Of a stretch of DNA of 64,000 nucleotides, positions 1 through 8,349 are shown piece by piece. Origin of the DNA: Hyphomicrobiales bacterium (GTDB lineage Bacteria > Pseudomonadota > Alphaproteobacteria > Rhizobiales > Xanthobacteraceae); NCBI GenBank assembly GCA_017305715.1, contig JAFKKG010000011.1:62001-126000 (forward strand), written 5' to 3'. The position numbers were made by a program, and so were the translations under genes. Each line of letters begins with the position of its first letter. Position 1 is the first letter of the stretch. The notes beneath the pieces are model-generated. The model was not told the origin of the DNA. It saw only the letters and a list, made by a program, of their open reading frames with translations, and ran no database searches.

Positions 1-355
1 TAGCGGCGGCAATGCCGAGTTCCGCCAGCGCGGCCATCGTCGCGGCGTAGAAACTGGCAACGGATTGTCCTGGAAGCGCGAACTGGCGCTGCGCGCCGTC
101 GCTGGTCGAGATGCGCAGGACGTGATCGATGAAGTCGAAATCGACCTGGAACGTCCGTGTGCCGTCCGGCACCGGCGACGTCGTCAGGCCGCGTGGCGTG
201 ACATAGAGCGTCACGTGCCAGGAATGATTGAGCCAGGGCGCTTTCGTCAACCGGATCTTGCCGACGATCTGGGTCCACAAATGCAGCGTGGCATAGCTGT
301 CGCGCCACGCCGCGGTCGGCAATTCCGGCCAGGGAGTTTGCGCGATGTTGCTCAT
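1..355 (-). CDS. DUF5996 family protein, partial (3' end off the window)
   Basis: The minus strand reads from an ATG at 355 to the left edge with no stop, giving about 118 residues that begin MSNIAQTPWPELPTAAW. Early residues TLHLWTQIVGKIRL and the following WLNHSWHVTLYVTPRGL match what I recall of the DUF5996 family, whose function is unknown. The frame is open throughout, while the overlapping plus-strand frame looks like a shadow. The gene stands alone upstream of wrbA with a 138-bp gap that holds a hairpin. The family call rests on recognition of the N-terminal motifs only, and the C-terminal half is not in the window. Confidence 0.75.
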   Translation of the reverse strand, partial: MSNIAQTPWPELPTAAWRDSYATLHLWTQIVGKIRLTKAPWLNHSWHVTLYVTPRGLTTSPVPDGTRTFQVDFDFIDHVLRISTSDGAQRQFALPGQSVASFYAATMAALAELGIAAA

Positions 356-442
356 GGCTGGACTCCGTGTCGCGGAAAAGTGGATCGGCGACTTCGTAGC
401 ACGAAACGTTTCGTATCTCGATGCAGTCAGGCGATAGCAACC

Positions 443-474
443 GGAGCGGCATTCCGGAATGGGAATGCCGCTCC
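443..474 (-). terminator. Inverted repeat downstream of wrbA, possible terminator
   Basis: Two 13-base arms (GGAGCGGCATTCC and its exact complement) are separated by a 6-base loop, 20 bases past the wrbA stop. There is no T-run after the stem, so Rho-independent termination is plausible but not certain. Confidence 0.45.
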
Positions 475-493
475 GATCATGTCAGCCATGGAG

Positions 494-1093
494 TTAGCCA
501 TGGAGTTTTTTGGCGGTCTCGGCGATCACGCGTCCTTGATATCGCGCACCCGCCAGTTCGTTCTCGCTGGGCTGGCGGCTGCCGTCGCCGCCGGTGATCG
601 TGGTGGCGCCATAGGGCGCGCCGCCGGTCACCTCATCGAGCTTCATCTGGCCGGCAAAGCCGTAATTGAGGCCGACGATGGTCATGCCAAAATGGAGGAG
701 GTTGGTGATGATCGAAAACAGCGTGGTCTCCTGGCCGCCATGTTGCGTGGCGGTCGCGGTGAAGGCGCCGCCGACCTTGCCGTGCAACGCGCCCTTGGCC
801 CAGAGGCCGCCGGCCTGATCGAGGAAGTTCGCCATCTGCGATGACATGCGGCCGAAGCGGGTGCCGGTGCCGACGATGATGGCGTCGTAATTGGCAAGCT
901 CCTCCACCTTCGCGACCGGGGCCGCCTGATCGACCTTGTAATAGGATGCCTTGGCGACTTCCGCGGGCACCAGCTCGGGTACGCGCTTGATATCGACGGT
1001 GGCGCCGGCTTCGCGCGCGCCTTCGGCGACGGCGTTCGCCATGGTTTCGATGTGACCGTAAGCGGAATAATAGAGCACGAGTACTTTGGCCAT
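494..1093 (-). CDS. wrbA: NAD(P)H:quinone oxidoreductase, type IV (WrbA)
   Basis: This 199-residue flavodoxin-like protein matches the usual length of WrbA, an FMN-dependent NAD(P)H:quinone oxidoreductase that reduces quinones by two electrons in the cytoplasm. The N-terminus [19 protein letters not shown] contains the FMN phosphate-binding loop. [18 protein letters not shown] (about residues 76-93) and the [14 protein letters not shown] segment (about 113-126) are the other flavin-contacting loops. A purine-rich ribosome site lies before the ATG at 1093. It is a single gene and is followed by a hairpin. The assignment is secure at family level. Confidence 0.95.
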   Translation of the reverse strand: MAKVLVLYYSAYGHIETMANAVAEGAREAGATVDIKRVPELVPAEVAKASYYKVDQAAPVAKVEELANYDAIIVGTGTRFGRMSSQMANFLDQAGGLWAKGALHGKVGGAFTATATQHGGQETTLFSIITNLLHFGMTIVGLNYGFAGQMKLDEVTGGAPYGATTITGGDGSRQPSENELAGARYQGRVIAETAKKLHG

Positions 1094-1145
1094 GATGGTT
1101 CTCCTGTGAGTTTGGGTTTGAGGTGAGGTGTTCGAGAAAAATCAG

Positions 1146-1230
1146 CCGTCATGCCCGGCCTTGTGCCGGGTATCCACGTCTTTCTTCGCGGCCAAGGCGT
1201 GGATGGCCGGGACGAGCCCGGCCATGACGG
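1146..1230. repeat. REP-like intergenic palindrome (GTCATGCCCGG family)
   Basis: Arms of about 34 bases (CCGTCATGCCCGGCCTTGTG... on the left, and the complement ending GGCCATGACGG on the right) form an imperfect inverted repeat between wrbA and the pirin gene. The same core GTCATGCCCGGGCTTG recurs at 50905-50986. Elements of this look are common between genes in Bradyrhizobium-type genomes (general knowledge, not searched here). Confidence 0.7.
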
Positions 1231-1246
1231 GGGGGGAGCTGGACGA

Positions 1247-1945
1247 CTACGCCGCGTCGACCAGCACCAGTTCGCTGTCTTCCAGCGCGGTGATCGTCAG
1301 TTTTCCCTCGTCGCGGATCGCCGCACCGTCGCGGGCGTTGACGCGCACACCGTTGACTTCGACGCTGCCGGCCGCCGGCACCAGATAGAGGTTGCGCGTC
1401 TTGCCGGCCGCATATTCCGCGCTCTCACCGGCCTTCAGCGTGGTGGCGAGCACACGGGCATCGGCGCGGATCGGCAGCGCATCCTGGTCGCCGGCGATGC
1501 CGCTGGCGATGGTGACGAGCTTGCCGGAGCGATCCGACTTCGGAAACGGCTTGGCGCCCCAGGTCGGCTGGCCACCCTTGGTGGTCGGCTCGATCCAGAT
1601 CTGGAAGATCCGCGTATTGGTCGGCTCCAGATTATACTCGGAGTGACGAATACCGGATCCCGCGCTCATCACCTGCACGTCGCCCGCCTCGGTGCGTCCC
1701 TTGTTGCCAAGCGAGTCCTGATGGGTGATCGCGCCTTCGCGGACATAGGTGATGATTTCCATGTTGGCGTGGGGATGGGCGGGAAAGCCGGTGTTCGGGG
1801 CGATCTCGTCGTCGTTCCACACCCGCAATGCGCCGTGACCCATATTGTCGGGGTCGTAATGGCTGCCGAACGAGAAGTGGTGCTTCGCCTTCAGCCAGCC
1901 ATGGTCGGCGCCGCCGAGTTTTGCAAAGGGCCTGAGTTCGATCAT
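1247..1945 (-). CDS. Pirin family protein
   Basis: The 232-residue product starts MIELRPFAKLGGADHGWLKA and contains the pirin metal site in the N-terminal cupin: PHANMEIITYVREGAITHQDS (two His and one Glu ligand) followed by GSGIRHSEYN. Pirins are bicupin, Fe-binding proteins; some have quercetinase activity and others act as redox sensors. The C-terminal cupin is shorter and lacks an obvious ligand set. The gene is divergent from a LysR regulator starting at 2059 with 113 bp between them, the usual layout when the regulator controls its neighbour. The substrate cannot be told from sequence. Confidence 0.9.
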   Translation of the reverse strand: MIELRPFAKLGGADHGWLKAKHHFSFGSHYDPDNMGHGALRVWNDDEIAPNTGFPAHPHANMEIITYVREGAITHQDSLGNKGRTEAGDVQVMSAGSGIRHSEYNLEPTNTRIFQIWIEPTTKGGQPTWGAKPFPKSDRSGKLVTIASGIAGDQDALPIRADARVLATTLKAGESAEYAAGKTRNLYLVPAAGSVEVNGVRVNARDGAAIRDEGKLTITALEDSELVLVDAA

Positions 1946-2058
1946 GGGATTTCTCCGTTGCTTGAATTCCGTTGACCCTTGGATATGCCTCCCGATGTGG
2001 TATAGAAATAGAAACTATTGAAACTCATTGTTTCCAAAATGGCTCTGAGGAGTTCCGA

Positions 2059-2970
2059 ATGGCAAAACTCCCGGATTTCGAGGCGCTCGCGATTTTCGCG
2101 AAAGTCGTGGAACTGCGCTCGTTTGCATCAGCCGCGACCGAACTGGCGTTGTCCAAGGCCACGGTGTCCAAAGCGGTCAGCCGGCTCGAGCAACGGCTCG
2201 GCGCGCGGCTGTTCAACCGCACCTCGCGGCGGCTGGCGCTGACCGACGCCGGGCAGAAGCTGGCCGAGCGCGCCACGCAATTATTGGTCGACGGCGAGGC
2301 GGCAGAGAGCGAGGCGCTGTCGCAATCGACGGCGCCGCGCGGGCTGGTACGGCTGGCGGTGCCGATGACCTTCGGGGTCAAGGCGGTGGCGCCGCTATTG
2401 CCGGAATTTCTGGAGCGCTATCCCGAAGTTTCGATCGACCTGCATCTCAGCGATGCAACGGTGGATCTGATCGGCGAGGGGTTCGACGCCGGGCTGCGCA
2501 TCGCGCGGCTGCCGGATTCGTCGTTGATCGCGCGGCGGCTCTGCGCGATGCCGCGCTACACGGTGGCCGCCCCCTCCTATCTCAAGCGCCACGGCCGCCC
2601 GACGCATCCGATGCATCTCGCGCAGCATCAATGCTTCGGCTACGCCTATCTTTCGACCGCCGGCGTCTGGCACTACACCAACGCGTCGGGCGAACAGGCC
2701 AGCGTGCGGCCCGCAGGGCAACTGCGCGTCAACAATGGCGAGGCGGTATTGCCGTCGGTCATCGCCGGGCTCGGCATTGCCGATCTGCCCGACTTCATCG
2801 TCGGCGATGCGATCGCCTCCGGCGAGGTCGAAGTGATCCTCAAGGGCTGGAAGCAGCCGGAAGGCGCCGTGCATCTGGTAACCCCGCCCGGCGGCCCGCG
2901 CCCCGCCCGCGTCGAGGTGCTGGCGGAGTTCTTGATGAAGCATTTTGCCAAGGCGAAGAAGGGAAAGTGA
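2059..2970 (+). CDS. LysR family transcriptional regulator
   Basis: The 303-residue protein has an N-terminal winged helix (DFEALAIFAKVVELRSF, SKATVSKAVSRLEQRLG, residues 4-60) and a periplasmic-binding-like effector domain (VRLAVPMTFG onward). The ATG at 2059 is chosen over the in-frame ATG at 1972 because GAGGAG sits at 2047-2052 and because the family starts just before the first helix. Its divergent position suggests it regulates the pirin gene at 1247-1945. The effector is unknown. Confidence 0.92.
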   Translation: MAKLPDFEALAIFAKVVELRSFASAATELALSKATVSKAVSRLEQRLGARLFNRTSRRLALTDAGQKLAERATQLLVDGEAAESEALSQSTAPRGLVRLAVPMTFGVKAVAPLLPEFLERYPEVSIDLHLSDATVDLIGEGFDAGLRIARLPDSSLIARRLCAMPRYTVAAPSYLKRHGRPTHPMHLAQHQCFGYAYLSTAGVWHYTNASGEQASVRPAGQLRVNNGEAVLPSVIAGLGIADLPDFIVGDAIASGEVEVILKGWKQPEGAVHLVTPPGGPRPARVEVLAEFLMKHFAKAKKGK

Positions 2971-2979
2971 GTCCGTATT

Positions 2980-3041
2980 TCGTAGGGTGGGCAAAGCGTC
3001 CGCCATAGCTCGAAGAGCGAAGGCGGAAGCGTGCCCACCAT
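2980..3041 (+). repeat. Left REP palindrome of the RAYT unit
   Basis: This 62-bp element has outer GTAG at 2982-2985 and arms GGTGGGCAAAGCGTCCGCC and GGCGGAAGCGTGCCCACC that pair imperfectly around GCTCGAAGAGC. It is the inverted copy of 3594-3655 with three mismatches. Confidence 0.85.
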
Positions 3042-3065
3042 GTTCTGGCGTGATATAAGCTGTTC

Positions 3066-3593
3066 ATGCCGCAATACCGACGTGCGAAGATAAGTGGCTT
3101 CACCTTCTTTTTCACGGTCGTCCTTGCAGACCGATCGAGCGCATTGCTCGTCGAGCAGATCGACCGTCTGAGAACGGCCTATCGGCTTACCCGCGAACGG
3201 CGTCCGTTTAAAACCATCGCGATCTGTGTTCTGCCAGATCACATTCATGCGATCTGGAGTCTCCCTGAAGGCGATGCTGACTTCTCAACTCGGTGGAGCT
3301 TGATCAAGAGTGGCTTCTCGCGCGGCCTTCAGGATCGGTCACGATCGCCGAGCAAAATCGTGAAGCGCGAAAAGGGAATCTGGCAACGCCGATTTTGGGA
3401 ACACGCAATCCGTGACGCCGCCGATCTCGAGCGACACGTCGATTACATTCACTTTAATCCGGTCAAGCACGGACACGTGAAGCGAGTCGTGGATTGGCCG
3501 CACAGCAGTTTCCATCGCTATGTTGCTCGTGGCGAGTTGACCGCTGATTGGGGCGGAGACATGAAGGAAATCCAGGGGTCGTTCGGCGAATGA
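3066..3593 (+). CDS. REP-associated tyrosine transposase (RAYT, Y1_Tnp family)
   Basis: The 175-residue protein shows the Y1 HUH fold motifs. LPDHIHAIW (about residues 58-66) is the metal-binding HxH, and HVDYIHFNPVKHG (about 122-134) carries the single catalytic tyrosine region typical of RAYTs. IWQRRFWEHAIRD is the usual conserved block before it. RAYTs cut single-stranded REP DNA at a GTAG signal, and the gene is bracketed by such REPs. No frameshift or missing motif is seen, so the enzyme may be active. It probably uses a weak ribosome site, since none is obvious before the ATG. Confidence 0.92.
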   Translation: MPQYRRAKISGFTFFFTVVLADRSSALLVEQIDRLRTAYRLTRERRPFKTIAICVLPDHIHAIWSLPEGDADFSTRWSLIKSGFSRGLQDRSRSPSKIVKREKGIWQRRFWEHAIRDAADLERHVDYIHFNPVKHGHVKRVVDWPHSSFHRYVARGELTADWGGDMKEIQGSFGE

Positions 3594-3655
3594 ATGGTGG
3601 GCACGCTTCCGCCTTCGCTCTTCGAGCTGCGGCGGATGCTTTGCCCACCCTACGA
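3594..3655 (-). repeat. Right REP palindrome of the RAYT unit
   Basis: This is the inverted copy of the left REP, 59 of 62 bases identical, with GTAG (read on the minus strand) at its outer end. It begins one base after the transposase stop codon. Confidence 0.85.
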
Positions 3656-3708
3656 TTTCGGCTAGGCTATCTCCAACAACCAAAACAAAAACTCCGGGGG
3701 AGATACCA

Positions 3709-4698
3709 ATGAATCGTCGCGAACTTCTCAAGGCGGCCGCCGCGCTGCCGCTGGCGCAATCAGTGTTCGCCAACACGGCCTTCGCGCAAGCCGCCTATCC
3801 CAACCGCAACATCACCATGATCGTGCCGTTTCCGCCGGGCGGGCAGGCCGACCTCGCGGCGCGGCCGGTGGCGCAGGCGCTGGAAAAGATTCTCGGCAAG
3901 CCCGTGATCGTCGACAACCGCGCCGGGGGCGGCGGCGGATCGGTCGGCAATGCGGCAGCCGCCCGCGCTGAGCCCGATGGGCACACGCTGCTGATGACGC
4001 TGTCGTCGCTGGCGGTGTTGCCGGAAGCCGACCGGCTGTTCGACCGGCCGGTGGCTTATGAAGTCTCGCAATTCGCGCCGGTCGCGCGCGTGCTCGCCGA
4101 TCCGACGCTGCTGGCGGTGCCGGCTTCCGCGCCGTGGAAGACGTTGCAGGATTTTGTCGACGACGCCAAAAAACGCCCCGGCGAAATTCCCTATGGCTCG
4201 TCGGGTCCCTACGGCACGCTGCATGTGGCGATGGAAATGTTCGCGGCCAGCGCCGGCATCAAGCTGCTGCATGTGCCGTTCCGCGGCGCCGGTCCGGCGT
4301 TGACGGCGTTGCTCAGTGGCACGGTGCAGGCGCTGGCTTCGGCGCCGGGCACGCTGAAGCAGCAGGTCGATGACGGCAAGATGCGCGTGCTGGCGAACTG
4401 GGGGGCGGCGCGCATCGCCAGTTTTCCCGATCTGCCGACCTTCAGGGAACTCGGCTACAAGGACGTCGAATTCTATATCTGGGCCGGTGTGTTCGCGCAG
4501 AGCGCGCTGCCGGCGCCGATCATGACGCAGCTGCGCCAGGCGATCGGGCAGGCGGTGAAGGCGCCCGAGGTCATAAAAGTGTTCGAGACCGCGGGCAGCC
4601 CGGTGGCCTATCTGGACGCGCCGGATTTTTCCAGGTTCGTCACGGAGGACAGCGCGCGGCTGGTCGCTGCCGTGAAGAAGATCGGCAAGGTGGAGTAG
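3709..4698 (+). CDS. Bug/TctC family tripartite tricarboxylate transporter substrate-binding protein
   Basis: The 329-residue protein has an export signal with a twin-Arg-like start (MNRRELLKAAAALPLAQSVF) and then AYPNRNITMIVPFPPGGQAD, the hallmark of Bug/TctC periplasmic binding proteins. VIVDNRAGGGGGSVGNAAAA is the carboxylate-binding loop. These proteins deliver organic acids or related small molecules to TctAB permeases or to sensors. No tctA/tctB lies nearby. A GGGGGAG ribosome site precedes the ATG. Two paralogues are at 34745 and 38136. The ligand is unknown. Confidence 0.92.
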   Translation: MNRRELLKAAAALPLAQSVFANTAFAQAAYPNRNITMIVPFPPGGQADLAARPVAQALEKILGKPVIVDNRAGGGGGSVGNAAAARAEPDGHTLLMTLSSLAVLPEADRLFDRPVAYEVSQFAPVARVLADPTLLAVPASAPWKTLQDFVDDAKKRPGEIPYGSSGPYGTLHVAMEMFAASAGIKLLHVPFRGAGPALTALLSGTVQALASAPGTLKQQVDDGKMRVLANWGAARIASFPDLPTFRELGYKDVEFYIWAGVFAQSALPAPIMTQLRQAIGQAVKAPEVIKVFETAGSPVAYLDAPDFSRFVTEDSARLVAAVKKIGKVE

Positions 4699-4835
4699 GG
4701 AACTCCATTCACATTTTTTTGCACATTTTTTATCTTGGCGAACGTCGCGTGGCCGCATTCCTTTGACAGGCTTTCGCCCCGACGCCGCGCGGAGTTTTCG
4801 CGTTATCTTAAATGTCGAACGAAGGGGACCCATCC

Positions 4836-5183
4836 ATGCGCACGCAGCGGATCGTCCTGAGCTTTGCCATCGCAGTCGGCACAATGGCGGTTATCGCCCC
4901 CGCCTCATCGCAGGAGTACCGCGGAACCTGGGAGCAGCAAATGGCCTGCACGCCCGACGTCTGGCGCCTCTGCAGCGATCAGGTGCCGGATGTCGGCCGG
5001 ATCGTGGCGTGTCTGCGGCAGAACACGCCGCAACTATCCAACAATTGCCGCGCCGTGTTCGAATCGCAGGCGAACGCGCAGCAGCAGCAACAGCAGCAAA
5101 TGGCGCCGCGCGGCCGGGCGGTGCCTCATGTTCAGCAGCCTCAGCCGCCGCAGCCCAGACCCGATCAGGACGATGACGAATAG
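4836..5183 (+). CDS. Small exported protein with paired cysteines, unknown function
   Basis: The 115-residue product has a signal peptide ending near PASSQ (residues 1-26), a short domain with four cysteines (MACTPDVWRLCSDQVPD and ACLRQNTPQLSNNC), a poly-Gln stretch and an acidic DQDDDE tail. The start at 4836 is chosen over the ATG at 4812 because GAAGGGGAC lies at 4821-4829 and the signal peptide then starts MRTQR. The paired-Cys layout resembles small periplasmic cysteine-rich-repeat proteins of rhizobia. Its 3' end overlaps the convergent YbaK-type gene by 19 bp. Confidence 0.8.
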   Translation: MRTQRIVLSFAIAVGTMAVIAPASSQEYRGTWEQQMACTPDVWRLCSDQVPDVGRIVACLRQNTPQLSNNCRAVFESQANAQQQQQQQMAPRGRAVPHVQQPQPPQPRPDQDDDE

Positions 5184-5665
5184 GTCGGCGCTTCCTGTGC
5201 CGGCCTGACCTCGCAGACATCGACCCATTCGGCCGAGGTCAATTCGGCCATGCGTTCGGGCGTGATGCGCACCGCGCTATGGGTGGAGCCCGCGGCCGGC
5301 ACCACCACGTCGAACGCCTTCAATGAGATATCGCAATAGACCGGCAGCGGCGTCTTCAGTCCGAACGGACAGACGCCGCCGACTTCATGACCGGTGATTT
5401 CGGCGACCTCGTCGACCCCGAGCATTTTCGGTTTTCCGCCGAACTGCGCCTTCACCTTCTTGTTGTCCATCCGCGAGGTGCCGGCGGCCACGATCAGCAC
5501 CACGCGCTCGCCGATCCGCAAGCTGAGCGTCTTGGCGATCCGCGCCGGCTCAACGCCATAGGCTTCGGCGGCCAGCGTCACCGTTGCCGAACTCATGGTG
5601 GATTCGATCACCGCGATGTCGGGCGCCTTCTCGGCGAAGAAGGCGCGAACGGATTCGATGCTCAT
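5165..5665 (-). CDS. YbaK/EbsC-type aminoacyl-tRNA deacylase
   Basis: The 166-residue protein is the length of stand-alone YbaK/ProX-type editing domains, which hydrolyse mischarged aminoacyl-tRNAs in the cytoplasm. Conserved features are the lysine in ARIAKTLSLRIGERVVL (about residues 42-56), GTSRMDNKKVKAQFGG and the GGVCPFGLKTPLPVYCD block (about 96-112). The C-terminus ends in four serines. The specific tRNA substrate (Cys-tRNAPro, Ala-tRNAPro or other) is not determinable. It is convergent with the preceding small exported protein gene. Confidence 0.9.
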   Translation of the reverse strand: MSIESVRAFFAEKAPDIAVIESTMSSATVTLAAEAYGVEPARIAKTLSLRIGERVVLIVAAGTSRMDNKKVKAQFGGKPKMLGVDEVAEITGHEVGGVCPFGLKTPLPVYCDISLKAFDVVVPAAGSTHSAVRITPERMAELTSAEWVDVCEVRPAQEAPTYSSSS

Positions 5666-5734
5666 GGGTCAGGACTTTCGGACAGGGCGTTTTCCAGCGG
5701 AGGGGACACCGGTTCGCGTCAAGAAAACTGCAAA

Positions 5735-6478
5735 TCAAGAATCTGCAGCGACCAGCGCGGGCAATTCGGCGAGTGCGTGGATGCGATAGTCGGGCGCCAG
5801 CCCGAGTTCGTCCATCTGGGTGCGGAGCGCCTTGAACATCGTGAGCGGCGGGACGAGGTCGGCTTTCACGCAGGCCAAGGCCATCGCCTCCGGCGTCACC
5901 CGCTCGATCCAGGCGACGTTGAGGCCGAACGCCTTGGCGCCGCAGGCGTCCCACGGGTTCGAGGAGATGAACAGCACGTCCTGCGGCGGAATGTGAAGCG
6001 TGCTTTCGATCAGGCTGTAGGCGTCCGGGCTCGGCTTGAATATCTTGTTGGCGTCGACGCTGATGGTGGCGTCGAGCACGCGGTCGAGGCCGGTATTCTT
6101 CACCAGCGCACCCAGCATCTGCGGACTGCCATTGGAGAGGATGGCGAGCTTGTTGCCTTTCATCGCCGCAAGCGAAGCAAGCGCATCGGGATAGAGATCG
6201 AGATGCAGATACTTGTCCATGATGCGCGCAAACGCCGCCTCATCATATTTCAGGCCGAGGCAGCGCAGCGTGTAGGCCAGCGACTCCCGCGTCACGACCG
6301 AGAAATCCTCATAGCGCCGCATCAGCGAACGCAGCCAGGTATATTCCAGCTGCTTGATGCGCCAGACCTGCGTGATGATTTCGCCGTAACCGGGAAACGC
6401 CTGTTCGGTGACCGAAGCCACCGACTGGATGTCGTAGAGCGTGCCATAGGCATCGAACACGACGGCTTTGATGCTCAC
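5735..6478 (-). CDS. Haloacid dehalogenase type II (HAD superfamily)
   Basis: The 247-residue enzyme shows all HAD motifs: the nucleophile region VFDAYGTLYD (residues 6-15), ILSNGSP, the lysine in NKIFKPSPDAY, and SSNPWDACGAKAFG, which is the type II dehalogenase version of motif IV. It would hydrolyse L-2-haloacids to D-2-hydroxyacids, although many such proteins have other phosphatase-like roles. The start is taken as GTG at 6478, which gives MSIKAVVFDAYG. The frame remains open upstream only because it shadows the next gene. The upstream hydrolase gene ends 5 bp before it, so the two are probably co-transcribed. Confidence 0.9.
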   Translation of the reverse strand: MSIKAVVFDAYGTLYDIQSVASVTEQAFPGYGEIITQVWRIKQLEYTWLRSLMRRYEDFSVVTRESLAYTLRCLGLKYDEAAFARIMDKYLHLDLYPDALASLAAMKGNKLAILSNGSPQMLGALVKNTGLDRVLDATISVDANKIFKPSPDAYSLIESTLHIPPQDVLFISSNPWDACGAKAFGLNVAWIERVTPEAMALACVKADLVPPLTMFKALRTQMDELGLAPDYRIHALAELPALVAADS

Positions 6479-6483
6479 TGTAC

Positions 6484-7308
6484 TTACTCTCTCCTGCCAA
6501 TCGTTGCGTCGAGGAATTCGCGCAAGGCGACGATCGATTGGTCCGTTGCGGATTGGTTGAATTCGAGATGATGGCCCAAAACCGTCCTCGGCGTCGTGAG
6601 GTTGGATACGTCGAAGGCATGATGGGCGCCGGGATAGACCACGAGTTTCATCGGAATGCCCTGATCCCTTTGCCTGGATATCCCCCAGTCGTCCCGGCCC
6701 TCTACCATATTGCGACACTCCTTTGCCAATGACCAATCGTCGAGTTCGCCGATCAGGATCAGCGTCGGCACCGTCATCTGGCCCTTGAAACCAAGGCAAT
6801 GGGGATAGAACGCAATCGCGGCATGAAACTTGTTCGGAGAAGTCTGCTCCATGGTGCCCTGTTCGACCGACATCAGCGCGACCCGGCCGCCATGGGCAAA
6901 ACCCAATACCGCGACACGCGCCGGATCGACCAAAGGATCGCGCGCGAGAAAATTCAAAGCCCGGTAGGCATCCAGGGTCAGATCGGCAGGAGCGCCATCG
7001 CCGCAGTTCGTCAGGCCGCGCGGACCGAGGCTGTCTACCGTCAACGCGACATAGCCCCACGACGCGATCCGCTTTCCCCAGCGCTCGTCGAGGCGCTGCC
7101 AGTTTCCGCTGCAACCATGCAACAGGACGACGGCGGGGGAGGGGCCTGCGTTGCCGCCTTGCCGCAGGTAACCCTGCAGCGGATGCGGACTGGCAAGCGG
7201 GCTCTCGATCTCGACGATGATCGGGGGCGATTCAGCCGCTGGGCATTCGGCCGGATTTCCGGCCAGCCATGCGGCAATCAAGGCAGCGATCTTGGCGCGG
7301 TTCTGCAC
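6484..7308 (-). CDS. Dienelactone hydrolase-like alpha/beta hydrolase, exported, nucleophile replaced by Ala
   Basis: The 274-residue protein has a signal peptide (through about PAECPAAES) and an alpha/beta hydrolase core. Conserved blocks are VVLLHGCSGNW, GYVALTVDSLGPRG, ARVAVLGFAHGGRVAL, LILIGELDDW and VVYPGAHHAFD, which carries the catalytic Asp and His. At the nucleophile elbow the residue between GF and HGG is alanine where the family has Cys or Ser. This was confirmed in the DNA as codon GCC. It may therefore be catalytically dead or use other chemistry. It is probably co-transcribed with the HAD gene 5 bp downstream. Confidence 0.85.
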   Translation of the reverse strand: MQNRAKIAALIAAWLAGNPAECPAAESPPIIVEIESPLASPHPLQGYLRQGGNAGPSPAVVLLHGCSGNWQRLDERWGKRIASWGYVALTVDSLGPRGLTNCGDGAPADLTLDAYRALNFLARDPLVDPARVAVLGFAHGGRVALMSVEQGTMEQTSPNKFHAAIAFYPHCLGFKGQMTVPTLILIGELDDWSLAKECRNMVEGRDDWGISRQRDQGIPMKLVVYPGAHHAFDVSNLTTPRTVLGHHLEFNQSATDQSIVALREFLDATIGRRE

Positions 7309-7356
7309 GGACCACCATCTCGCTCAACCGTCCGCCAGCGCGCGGCGAACGCCTCC

Positions 7357-8241
7357 TTATATACCCAAAATCCTCCGCGCGTTGGCCTTCAACACCTTGG
7401 GCCGGATCTCCTCGCGGATGTCGAGCTTGGCAAAATCCGCCAGCCAGCGGTCCGGCGTGATGACAGGCCAGTCCGAGCCGAACAGCATCTTGTCCTGCAA
7501 AATGGAGTTGATGTAGCGCACCAGGATCGGCGGGAAATATTTCGGCGACCAGCCGGACAGGTCGATATAGACGTTGGGCTTGTGGGTCGCGACCGACAGC
7601 GCCTCTTCCTGCCACGGGAAGGAGGGATGGGCGAGGATGATCTTGAGGTCGGGGAAATCCGCCGCCACGTCGTCCATGTACATCGGGTTGGAATATTTCA
7701 GGCGCATGCCCATGCCGCCGGGCATGCCGCTGCCGACGCCGGTCTGGCCGGTGTGGAACAGCGCGATCGCGCCGCCCTCGTTGATCGCCTCATAGAGCGG
7801 ATAGGCCATGCGGTCGTTGGCGTAGAAGCCCTGCATGGTGGGATGGAATTTGAAGCCGCGGACGCCGTATTCCTCGATCAGTTTGCGTGCCTCGCGCACG
7901 CCGAGCTTGCCCTTGTGCGGGTCGATGGACACGAACGGGATCAGGACGTCGAGATGGTCGGAGGCGACTTCCAGCATCTCGTAATTGTTGTAGCGGCGGA
8001 AGCCGGTCTCGCGTTCGGCGTCGACCGGGAAGATCACGGCGGCGATGTTCTTGGAGCGGTAATAGGCCGCGGTCTCCGGCACGGTCGGCGGATGCTTGTG
8101 CGGCGACTTGAAGTAGTCGGCCATCTGCGCCTGGAAATCGTCATAGCCGTCGTCGCCGTGCATGCCGCAGGGCTCTTCGGCGTGGGTGTGGATGTCGATC
8201 GCTGTGACTTTTTCGATATCGGGCAGCTTGAGCTTGGCCAT
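7357..8241 (-). CDS. Amidohydrolase family protein (metal-dependent, ACMSD/resorcylate decarboxylase-like)
   Basis: The 294-residue TIM-barrel protein has the metal motif IDIHTHAEEP (residues 15-24), a mid-chain GFKFHPTMQGF, an IALFHTGQTG histidine, ILAHPSFPWQEEAL and LFGSDWPVITPDRW with the catalytic aspartate. This set is typical of amidohydrolase-2 enzymes (ACMSD, gamma-resorcylate decarboxylase, 2-pyrone hydrolases). It is divergent from two MaoC hydratases and an FAH-like hydrolase across 108 bp, suggesting one catabolic route with ring or CoA-thioester intermediates. The substrate is not known. Confidence 0.88.
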   Translation of the reverse strand: MAKLKLPDIEKVTAIDIHTHAEEPCGMHGDDGYDDFQAQMADYFKSPHKHPPTVPETAAYYRSKNIAAVIFPVDAERETGFRRYNNYEMLEVASDHLDVLIPFVSIDPHKGKLGVREARKLIEEYGVRGFKFHPTMQGFYANDRMAYPLYEAINEGGAIALFHTGQTGVGSGMPGGMGMRLKYSNPMYMDDVAADFPDLKIILAHPSFPWQEEALSVATHKPNVYIDLSGWSPKYFPPILVRYINSILQDKMLFGSDWPVITPDRWLADFAKLDIREEIRPKVLKANARRILGI

Positions 8242-8349
8242 TTGGGGTTCCCGGCGGCTTGATTTTTCGCTTCCGTAAATTGATTATACTATATAACAAA
8301 TTCCGCAAGGCGGCAGCAACAAGATCGCGGAAAACAGGGAGGAAATACG

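Larger units (their letters stand above)
2980..3655 (+). mobile_element. RAYT-REP unit: transposase flanked by inverted REP palindromes
   Basis: A Y1-type transposase gene lies between two 62-bp repeats that are inverted copies of each other and differ at only three positions. The left repeat ends 24 bp before the start codon, and the right repeat starts at the base after the stop codon. Each repeat carries the tetranucleotide GTAG at its outer end and can itself fold into a hairpin (GGTGGGCA pairing with TGCCCACC). This matches the known organisation in which a RAYT recognises GTAG plus a REP hairpin. The unit is compact and looks intact. Confidence 0.85.
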
